This document shows positions 1 to 5,046 of a DNA stretch of 5,046 nt, one piece after another. The first letter of the stretch is position 1. Each line of letters opens with the position of its first letter. The notes beneath the pieces were generated by a model, which was not told the DNA's origin, made no database searches, and saw nothing but the letters and a program-made list of their open reading frames with translations. Source of the DNA: Nitrospiraceae bacterium. Lineage in GTDB: Bacteria; Nitrospirota; Thermodesulfovibrionia; Thermodesulfovibrionales; Dissulfurispiraceae. The translations under genes were made by a program, and so were the position numbers. Location: contig PMYY01000203.1 of the NCBI GenBank assembly GCA_003170655.1, positions 1-5,046 of the forward strand, in the 5' to 3' direction.

Positions 1-20
1 CCGTTCATCTCTTTTTGCAT
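1..20 (-). CDS. Start of the gene downstream of hisD (partial, product unknown)
   Basis: Only the first six codons and two further bases are in the window (residues MQKEMN). The ATG at 20-18 lies 5 bases after a near-perfect Shine-Dalgarno (AGGAGG, 31-26) and is out of frame with hisD, overlapping the hisD end by 16 bases. A second in-frame ATG at 8-6 forms an ATGA overlap with the hisD stop codon (TGA, 7-5). It is a possible start, but lies 17 bases from the Shine-Dalgarno, so the ATG at 20 is preferred. Overlap with hisD suggests translational coupling in a histidine biosynthesis operon, so hisB, hisC or another his gene would be a natural guess. Six residues cannot show which. Confidence 0.6.
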
Positions 21-1351
21 ACTGTCCTCCTTTCAGGGCAGCCTCTGGAGCCTGTCCCTTCCTTATCGCCAGCCTTTATCCGGGCCTTCCTCACGCGAAT
101 CGTATTGGCATGGGCTTCGAGTCCTTCCGCCTCGGCGAGCGATTCCACAACATCAGCCAGCTCCATAAACCCCTTCACGCTGAACTGCAAAAGACTCGTC
201 CTCTTTATAAAATCGTAAACGCCCAGTGGAGATGAAAATCGTGCTGTCCCACCTGTCGGAAGGGTATGATTGGGACCGGCAGAGTAATCTCCCAGCGGCT
301 CCGGCGTCCACTGACCGAGGAACGCCGCCCCTGCATTCTTTATCCCTGTGACAACTCCCGCGGGCTCAGCAGTCATGATCTCCAGATGCTCGGGGGCTAT
401 CCTGTTTGCGATATCTACGGCAACATCTAGACTCTTTGTCTTTATGATCGCCCCGTAACGACCGAGCGATTTTTTTGCGATCTCGCGGCGCTTCAGGGCT
501 TTGAGCTGGACCCGAAGCTCACCATTCACCCTTTCAATAAGAGTATCGGACGGCGTCAATAATATGCTCGAGGCGAGCTCATCATGCTCAGCCTGGCTCA
601 ACATATCGGCAGCGATGAATGCAGGATTGGCGGTATCATCAGCGATTATCAGGATCTCGCTGGGTCCGGCAATCATGTCGATGTCCACTTCACCGAATAC
701 CATCTTCTTGGCAAGGGCCACGAATATATTGCCTGGACCGACGATCTTATCGACCTTGGCTATGCTTCCGGTCCCGTAAGCCATTGCCCCTATAGCCTGA
801 GCGCCGCCTATCCTATATACTTCCCTCATCCCGAGGAGCTTCAATGCCGCCATGACATAAGGATTGATTTCTCCGCCCGGCGTCGGTACACAGACAGCTA
901 TCTCCTTGACCCCCGCAACCTGCGCCGGGATCACGTTCATCAACACCGTTGAGGGATACGATGCCTTGCCTCCCGGTACATACACGCCCGCCCTTTCTAT
1001 CGGACGTATGATCTGACCCAGGACGATGCCACCTTTTTCAAAAGACCAAGATTCCTCTTTCTGGCGGACATGGAATTCATAAATCCGTGAGGCGGAAAGC
1101 TCAAGGGCCTTCACAATACCCTTGTCGGCCCTTCGTGCATGCTCATTGATCTCTGAAGTCTTGATCTTTATGGGTAGTGAATGATTGTCGAATCGGCTCG
1201 TATACTTGACTATCGCCTTATCGCCCTTCTTCCTGACATCCGCCAGGATGCTCTTGACGGTCTCTTCGATCTCTGGCCTGACACCGGCGGCACGCTTCCT
1301 CAGCACCTCTAAAAAAGCCCGCAACTGTTTGTCACTGTTAAGTATTCTCAT
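5..1351 (-). CDS. hisD: Histidinol dehydrogenase (HisD), complete
   Basis: This enzyme catalyses the last two steps of histidine biosynthesis, oxidising L-histidinol through histidinal to L-histidine with two NAD+. It is a cytoplasmic zinc enzyme, normally a homodimer. The 448-residue product carries the family signature IDMIAGPSEILI (about 224-235) leading into SQAEH. By alignment from memory with the E. coli enzyme, the zinc ligands are Gln253, His256, Asp355 (in GDYSAGPNHTLPT) and His414 (in EGLEAHANTIRVR), and the catalytic pair is Glu321-His322 (in APEHLEI). The glycine-rich GGAQAIGAMAYGTG near 182-195 and GPGNIF near 205-210 are also typical. The ATG at 1351 was chosen because similarity begins there; an in-frame ATG at 1432 would add 27 residues unlike HisD. 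About 24 residues follow the usual C-terminus, ending in a basic stretch that overlaps the next gene's start. No good Shine-Dalgarno precedes the ATG. Confidence 0.97.
   Translation of the reverse strand: MRILNSDKQLRAFLEVLRKRAAGVRPEIEETVKSILADVRKKGDKAIVKYTSRFDNHSLPIKIKTSEINEHARRADKGIVKALELSASRIYEFHVRQKEESWSFEKGGIVLGQIIRPIERAGVYVPGGKASYPSTVLMNVIPAQVAGVKEIAVCVPTPGGEINPYVMAALKLLGMREVYRIGGAQAIGAMAYGTGSIAKVDKIVGPGNIFVALAKKMVFGEVDIDMIAGPSEILIIADDTANPAFIAADMLSQAEHDELASSILLTPSDTLIERVNGELRVQLKALKRREIAKKSLGRYGAIIKTKSLDVAVDIANRIAPEHLEIMTAEPAGVVTGIKNAGAAFLGQWTPEPLGDYSAGPNHTLPTGGTARFSSPLGVYDFIKRTSLLQFSVKGFMELADVVESLAEAEGLEAHANTIRVRKARIKAGDKEGTGSRGCPERRTVCKKR
26..31 (-). promoter_or_regulatory. Ribosome binding site inside the hisD 3' end
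   Basis: AAGGAGG on the minus strand, embedded in the last codons of hisD and 5 bases before the ATG at 20. It decides the start of the downstream gene and is the strongest Shine-Dalgarno in the window. Confidence 0.7.
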
Positions 1352-1598
1352 CCGAACATTATACCACAACGGTTTTATTCGACAGCCCCGGCCAAGGCCT
1401 GCTTCCTGAAAATGCTTTTGTTGCAACATCAAAAACCATGCGACGAAGCAGTCCCCGGACCAATGATTTTATTTAGGCAACAAAATCCCGCAGGTTGCGT
1501 AGCCGCATAAGATATCTGCGTTGCATGTGAAAGCCTTTCCGGACAGCCGGGTCTGCCTGGGAAGCCTCTCTTTCAACTGGCCAAAAACTATCGACGGG
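1352..1598. other. Intergenic region between the Pat-like gene and hisD
   Basis: This 247-base gap is the only sizeable non-coding stretch. At its hisD end is the candidate extended -10 promoter. It also holds a perfect 10-base palindrome, TGTTGCAACA (1419-1428); a 9-base inverted pair, TTTTGTTGC (1416-1424) and GCAACAAAA (1477-1485); a small AT stem GATTTT/AAAATC (1465-1470 with 1482-1487); and a short CCGG-CTGT-CCGG hairpin (1550-1539 on the minus strand). I see no tRNA, riboswitch, attenuator leader peptide rich in His codons, or convincing intrinsic terminator. The palindrome could be an operator for hisD, but nothing identifies a regulator. Confidence 0.5.
1358..1385 (-). promoter_or_regulatory. 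Candidate hisD promoter with extended -10, possibly giving a leaderless mRNA
   Basis: On the minus strand, TGGTATAAT (1366-1358) is a perfect TATAAT with the TGn extension. A weak -35 candidate, CTGTCG (1385-1380), matches TTGACA at 3 of 6 positions with a 16-base spacer. Extended -10 promoters often tolerate a poor -35. Six bases separate the -10 from the A of the hisD ATG at 1351, the usual distance to a transcription start, so the transcript may begin at or very near the start codon. The lack of a Shine-Dalgarno before this ATG fits that reading. Placement is from consensus matching only. Confidence 0.55.
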
Positions 1599-1609
1599 CT
1601 AGTCCCCGT
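1583..1609 (-). terminator. Weak terminator-like hairpin at the end of the Pat-like gene
   Basis: On the minus strand a 5-base stem ACGGG/CCCGT (1609-1605 with 1598-1594) with a 6-base loop spans the TAG stop codon. A run of five T follows at 1587-1583, six bases beyond the stem. The short stem and the displaced T-run make this a poor intrinsic terminator. Transcription may run on into hisD or stop by another mechanism. Confidence 0.25.
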
Positions 1610-4289
1610 TAATCTGGTACTCGACCTCGACATAATCATCATATGTTGCCGTCCGTTTGAATCCCAGACGGTTGGCAAGGCTCAGCATATACGAGTTTAT
1701 CTTCAGGATATCCATCAATATCCACTTTATCCCAGACCCTTTCGCCACCTTGAGGCAGTGCTCGGAAAGGGCTATGCCCACGCCTATGCCCTGCCACTTG
1801 TCAGACACCATTATCGCCATATCCGCGCGCTCCATGTCGGCCAGTTTTATCATGCGCACATCGCCGATGATCTTTTCGTGTCCTTCATCCTCGATAACAC
1901 ATACCAGTGCCAGTTCACGGTCGTAGTCGATCTGGCAATACCTGACCAGCTGTTCGTGCGCTAGATGGGGGAAGCGCTGAAAAAACCTCAGCACGATGGT
2001 CTGTTCGGAAAAGCTCTTGAAGAGCTCATCAATCATCGGTTCGTCCTCCGGTCGTATCGGACGTATAATCGCATGGGTCCCGTTTTTCAATGTAATTTCG
2101 GTGGCATATTTTCTCGGATACGGACAGATCGAAAGATGTGACGGGCATAATTCTCCTTCGATCTGCACGAAGCCGTCGAGGATTTCGTCCTCAAATAATA
2201 TACTCGCGTCGAGTGCAAACCCACCATCTTGGGTAACATAGAACGAATTGATATCTATTTCCTTGATATGATGAAAGTCCACTATCAGTTGCGAAAATCT
2301 TACGACGATCTCCTGGAGATATTTTAATGACTCGGCATAGTTGGGTCGTCCCTGCAGAAACCGGAAGATCTTCGTATGCATCATCATATGTTTCGCTAGG
2401 GCTTGGTTAAGAGGGGGCAACGCAACAGCATAATCTTCCATCGCTTCAATGAGTTCGCCTCCGGTACCGAATATAATTACAGCTCCGAAGGTGGGATCTT
2501 TTTTGGCGCCGATAGCTACTTCATATCCTTGCTGCTTGATCATCGGCTGCACAAGCACCGCTGCATCTGGGTCTCCCGCTTGGGCGGCTGCCGCCCTCAG
2601 TTTCCTGAACGCCTCCGCAACGCCCTCCGGCTCTTTTATATTGCCTCTCTTGAGCTTAAGAAATATCTTAGACGAATCGACTTTAAGCACAACTGGAAAA
2701 CCTATATCGGCGGAGATGGCGATTGCCTCCTCCTCGCTGAATGCCTTCCCCATCTTTATGACGGGAATACCGTATGCCTGTAGGATACCCCTCGCCTCGT
2801 TCAGGGTCAGGAGAAGTTTCCTTCTCTGAGATGCATCTTTTATGATGTCTGCAACGCGGCCTTTTTCAGGGAAAAAGTTCTTCAGGATATCCTCAGGCGT
2901 CTCGCGAAGCAGACGCAGGTTGTCGTCGTACCTGTACATATAAATGAAGTTTCTCACGGCCTGCTCCGGCGTGATAAAAGTCGGTATGCCTCTTTCATTC
3001 AGGACAGCCCTTCCGTCAGCAACCGAATCTTCTCCCATCCATGAAGTGAATACCGGTTTGTTCTGATAGGGATCAACCACGGCTGCGGCAGCTACCACTT
3101 CAGCAGTCTCTTTAGGCATGGCCGCTAATGACGGTACCAGGATAACAAGAACACCGTCGACATTATCATCCTTCAAGCAGCTGCCAACAGCGGCCTTATA
3201 CTGTTCCGGCGTGGCATCAGAGAGGAGGTCAAGTGGGTTCTGGATACGCCGCTTGGACTGTGGAAGGACCTTTTTTAGTTCATCGGAAGTCTCCTGGCTG
3301 AGCTCAGCCACTGCGCCGCCCTGCTTCAATAGCTGGTCGACTGCAATAACCGCTGGCCCGCCCGCGTTGGATATGATTGCAAGACGGTTCCCCTTCGGCC
3401 TGCGCTGTTTAGCAAGGGTCTCGGCAAGGTAAAACATATCGAGCATATCATCCGCTCTGACTGCGCCAGCCCTGTTGAACGCTGCATCATAAACCATGTC
3501 CTCCCCGGCCAGGCTCCCCGAATAGGTGAGGGCGACATGGGCCGACTCTTCGAATTTGCCGGATTTGAAAATGACAATCGGTTTATTGTAGGAATAAGAG
3601 CGAACCGCAGTCATGAATTTACGCCCGTTCCAGAGTGATTCCACATAGAGGATTATGGCCCTTGTCTCCGTATCGACACCGAGGAAGTCGATCATATCTG
3701 CGAAATCGATATCGAATTTGGACCCAAGTGAAACGAAATAGCTGAACCCAACTTTCTTGCTCACCGCCCTGTCCAGCAGAGCGGTTGCAAGAGTTGAGCC
3801 CTGGGCGATAAAGGCGATATTGCCGCGGGGTGGCATCTTGGGAAAAATACTTGCATTTATCCCCTTGCTCGGCCTGATAAAGCCGAGAGAATTAGGCCCC
3901 AGGATTCTGAATCCGTATTTCTGAGATATTGCCTTGATCTTCACTTCTGTCTGCTGGGGGTCCGCCACGCGGAAATGATAATCCGGACACAAAATGATGA
4001 CTCCCTTGACGCCTTTTTGGCCGCACTCTTCGAGCTGTTCGAGCATGACATCGCAGGTATCAGCCAGGATGGCCACATCGATTTCGCGCTGGATATCTGT
4101 AATCTTGCGATATGCCTCAACACCCCGCACCGTTTCCAATCGGCTACTTACCGGATAGACCGCCCCCTTATAGGCCTTGCCGATGAGATTGCCAAAGACA
4201 GCCGCCCCAATGGTCTTCGGATCTTCGGCGGCCCCGATCACGGCGATCCTTTTAGGATTGAACAAGGCATCCAGATTCTTAATTGACAT
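1599..4289 (-). CDS. Pat-like fusion: NDP-forming acyl-CoA synthetase-like region plus GNAT lysine acetyltransferase domain
   Basis: The 896-residue product has the order of enterobacterial Pat/PatZ (about 886 residues). A CoA-binding Rossmann domain (about 8-135, IAVIGAAEDPKTIG) comes first, then two CoA-ligase subdomains (about 150-290 and 300-450), an ATP-grasp region (about 490-705, with FGTGGELIEAMEDYAVALPPLN) and a GNAT domain (about 735-890). The GNAT acetyl-CoA loop is QGIGVG (833-838), followed by NSYMLSLANRLGF. Pat proteins acetylate lysines, classically inactivating acetyl-CoA synthetase. The phosphohistidine of active synthetases (SHTGSLAG) is Tyr256 here (TYSGSLAG), and the ATP-grasp HKSDxGG histidine is Leu544 (FLKLKRGN), so ligase activity is doubtful. 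Asp823 replaces the catalytic Glu of Salmonella Pat. AAAGGA lies 7 bases before the ATG, and the AcuB-like gene ends 25 bases upstream. The alternative role, a working acyl-CoA ligase, seems unlikely. Confidence 0.9.
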   Translation of the reverse strand: MSIKNLDALFNPKRIAVIGAAEDPKTIGAAVFGNLIGKAYKGAVYPVSSRLETVRGVEAYRKITDIQREIDVAILADTCDVMLEQLEECGQKGVKGVIILCPDYHFRVADPQQTEVKIKAISQKYGFRILGPNSLGFIRPSKGINASIFPKMPPRGNIAFIAQGSTLATALLDRAVSKKVGFSYFVSLGSKFDIDFADMIDFLGVDTETRAIILYVESLWNGRKFMTAVRSYSYNKPIVIFKSGKFEESAHVALTYSGSLAGEDMVYDAAFNRAGAVRADDMLDMFYLAETLAKQRRPKGNRLAIISNAGGPAVIAVDQLLKQGGAVAELSQETSDELKKVLPQSKRRIQNPLDLLSDATPEQYKAAVGSCLKDDNVDGVLVILVPSLAAMPKETAEVVAAAAVVDPYQNKPVFTSWMGEDSVADGRAVLNERGIPTFITPEQAVRNFIYMYRYDDNLRLLRETPEDILKNFFPEKGRVADIIKDASQRRKLLLTLNEARGILQAYGIPVIKMGKAFSEEEAIAISADIGFPVVLKVDSSKIFLKLKRGNIKEPEGVAEAFRKLRAAAAQAGDPDAAVLVQPMIKQQGYEVAIGAKKDPTFGAVIIFGTGGELIEAMEDYAVALPPLNQALAKHMMMHTKIFRFLQGRPNYAESLKYLQEIVVRFSQLIVDFHHIKEIDINSFYVTQDGGFALDASILFEDEILDGFVQIEGELCPSHLSICPYPRKYATEITLKNGTHAIIRPIRPEDEPMIDELFKSFSEQTIVLRFFQRFPHLAHEQLVRYCQIDYDRELALVCVIEDEGHEKIIGDVRMIKLADMERADMAIMVSDKWQGIGVGIALSEHCLKVAKGSGIKWILMDILKINSYMLSLANRLGFKRTATYDDYVEVEYQINGD

Positions 4290-4296
4290 GGTCAGG

Positions 4297-4302
4297 TCCT
4301 TT
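4297..4302 (-). promoter_or_regulatory. Ribosome binding site of the Pat-like gene
   Basis: AAAGGA on the minus strand, 7 bases before the ATG at 4289. It lies in the 25-base gap after the AcuB-like stop codon (TAG, 4317-4315) and supports both the start choice and cotranscription of the two genes. Confidence 0.6.
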
Positions 4303-4314
4303 CATTTCATAGTT

Positions 4315-5004
4315 CTACGATTTCTTTTCTTCAGTTTTGGGGAGCTGATCGAGAGACCACTCCATGGGATTGAGGAGTGTGTACCCCATACCCTCCAGCT
4401 TTTTTTTCACTTTAACGACATTGTTCGTCAGCAGATATGGAAAGACTGCCCTTTTCCCAGCGTCCCAGTGTCTCGCAACAAGAATGCTCCCGAAGGGTAT
4501 TCCTTCTGCAGTGATCGCGTCTACAATCCTTTTCATCTGACCTAGTTTATCTTCCACCTCAATACATAGGAGGGTTCCGGGTATCTCCATCCCCAGGACG
4601 TTGATAAATGCACGAATCAGGTCGCGAGTCGAGATGATACCCGTCAATTTCCCATGCTGGTCAACAACCGGAAACGCCCCTTTTCGCATCTTATGCATCA
4701 TCATAAGCGCATCTTCGAGGGTGTTCATGGGGGAAATCGTGATCGGATCCTTAGTCATGACATCCTCAACCTTAAGTCCAGCGATACGCTGCATTTCCTC
4801 GGGGTTATTCAGGCACGTTGAGAACACGGACGGCAGGGCGCTTCGAATGTCCCGGTCAGTGATGATCCCAATCAGGGTATTATCTTCTTCAACCACAGGG
4901 AGATGCCTGATATTATTATCTTCCATCCGTTTTCTCGCCTCATCCAGACCGGCGTCCCTACTGATCGTGATAACCTTACTCGTCATTGATTTATCTATAA
5001 ACAT
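4315..5004 (-). CDS. AcuB-like regulatory protein with two CBS domains and a C-terminal ACT-like domain
   Basis: The product has 229 residues and looks cytoplasmic, with no signal peptide or membrane segment. CBS domain 1 is about 7-58 (IRHLPVV, then GIITDRD with Thr49 and Asp52). CBS domain 2 is about 80-135 (FPVVD, then GIISTRD with Ser125 and Asp128). The T/S-x-x-D residues are the usual contacts for an adenosine-nucleotide ribose or phosphate. Residues about 144-212 look like an ACT domain (VEDKLGQMKRIVDAITAEGI). Order and length match Bacillus subtilis AcuB (about 214 residues), as does the NIRHLPVVEE...ITDRDI...PSVF stretch. AcuB is encoded with the AcuA acetyltransferase and AcuC deacetylase that act on acetyl-CoA synthetase. 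The Pat-like acetyltransferase gene directly downstream suggests a related regulatory role here. The ligand cannot be read from sequence. The start is supported by AAAGGGGG 8 bases upstream and by the N-terminus matching AcuB. Confidence 0.88.
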   Translation of the reverse strand: MFIDKSMTSKVITISRDAGLDEARKRMEDNNIRHLPVVEEDNTLIGIITDRDIRSALPSVFSTCLNNPEEMQRIAGLKVEDVMTKDPITISPMNTLEDALMMMHKMRKGAFPVVDQHGKLTGIISTRDLIRAFINVLGMEIPGTLLCIEVEDKLGQMKRIVDAITAEGIPFGSILVARHWDAGKRAVFPYLLTNNVVKVKKKLEGMGYTLLNPMEWSLDQLPKTEEKKS

Positions 5005-5012
5005 AGTGTGCG

Positions 5013-5020
5013 CCCCCTTT
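5013..5020 (-). promoter_or_regulatory. Ribosome binding site of the AcuB-like gene
   Basis: AAAGGGGG on the minus strand, 8 bases before the ATG at 5004. It differs by one base from the AAGGAGG core and fixes the start better than the in-frame ATG of Met7. Confidence 0.55.
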
Positions 5021-5021
5021 C

Positions 5022-5043
5022 ATCCTTCACTGCCAAGCAGGAT
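5022..5043 (-). repeat. Small inverted repeat upstream of the AcuB-like gene
   Basis: On the minus strand ATCCT (5043-5039) pairs with AGGAT (5026-5022). A competing inner stem, CTGC/GCAG (5040-5037 with 5033-5030), has a 3-base loop. The element sits just before the ribosome binding site. It is short enough to be chance, and the window ends before any promoter or upstream gene can be seen. Confidence 0.25.
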
Positions 5044-5046
5044 TTT

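Noticed and set aside
584..952. A 122-codon plus-strand ORF
   Set aside because: Antisense to the most conserved part of hisD, with no supporting signal.
1352..1432. A longer HisD starting at the ATG at 1432
   Set aside because: The extra 27 residues do not resemble HisD N-termini, no Shine-Dalgarno precedes that ATG, and the best promoter would lie inside the coding sequence.
1539..1550. CCGG-CTGT-CCGG hairpin as a terminator
   Set aside because: It has only a 4-base stem and no T-run follows it on the minus strand.
1352..1598. A his leader peptide attenuator before hisD
   Set aside because: No short ORF with a run of His codons and no alternative terminator/antiterminator stems were found.
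1469..1678. A 69-codon minus-strand ORF overlapping the end of the Pat-like gene and reaching into the gap
   Set aside because: About 80 of its bases are out of frame within the conserved GNAT coding region. Its product resembles no family I know, and no ribosome binding site is evident.
1521..1964. A 147-codon plus-strand ORF
   Set aside because: Mostly antisense to the GNAT domain. Its composition looks like a shadow frame of the conserved gene, and no ribosome binding site was seen.
2403..2829. Two overlapping 126-codon plus-strand ORFs
   Set aside because: Both are antisense to the ATP-grasp region, overlap each other in different frames and show no recognisable domain.
1599..4289. Calling the large gene a working ADP-forming acetyl-CoA ligase
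   Set aside because: Both phosphate-carrying histidine positions are substituted (Tyr256, Leu544), and the domain order with a C-terminal GNAT is that of Pat.

Overview
The window holds three complete genes and the first codons of a fourth, all on the minus strand. Read in the direction of transcription (right to left), they are: a CBS-CBS-ACT protein resembling AcuB (5004-4315); a large fusion of an NDP-forming acyl-CoA synthetase-like region to a GNAT acetyltransferase domain, with the architecture of the Pat/PatZ protein lysine acetyltransferases (4289-1599); a 247-base gap; hisD for histidinol dehydrogenase (1351-5); and a gene whose ATG lies inside the end of hisD and which runs off the window. 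There are no tRNAs, rRNAs, CRISPR arrays or recognisable insertion sequences. No stretch longer than 300 bases is non-coding.

The base composition is near-balanced by eye, Shine-Dalgarno sequences are clear, and genes are tightly packed. Together with a Pat-like fusion next to an AcuB-like protein, this suggests a bacterium, perhaps an anaerobe of the Desulfobacterota (deltaproteobacterial) type. That placement is an inference from protein flavour only and is weak.

The right-hand pair, 25 bases apart, looks like one transcription unit. By analogy with Bacillus acuABC and enterobacterial Pat, it could form a control module in which a nucleotide- or small-ligand-sensing protein (CBS plus ACT) and a lysine acetyltransferase adjust carbon/acyl-CoA metabolism. 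The synthetase part of the fusion has lost both histidines that carry phosphate in active ADP-forming acetyl-CoA synthetases (Tyr256 and Leu544 stand in their places). It therefore probably senses or binds ligands rather than making acyl-CoA. The GNAT part keeps its acetyl-CoA loop but has Asp823 where Salmonella Pat has its catalytic Glu.

The left-hand unit is biosynthetic. hisD has all expected zinc and catalytic residues. Its start lies exactly where an extended -10 promoter would begin transcription, so it may be read from a leaderless message. The next gene is translationally linked to it through a strong ribosome binding site inside hisD. The families are known ones; the unusual points are the doubly degenerate synthetase, the AcuB-like/Pat-like pairing and the possible leaderless hisD.
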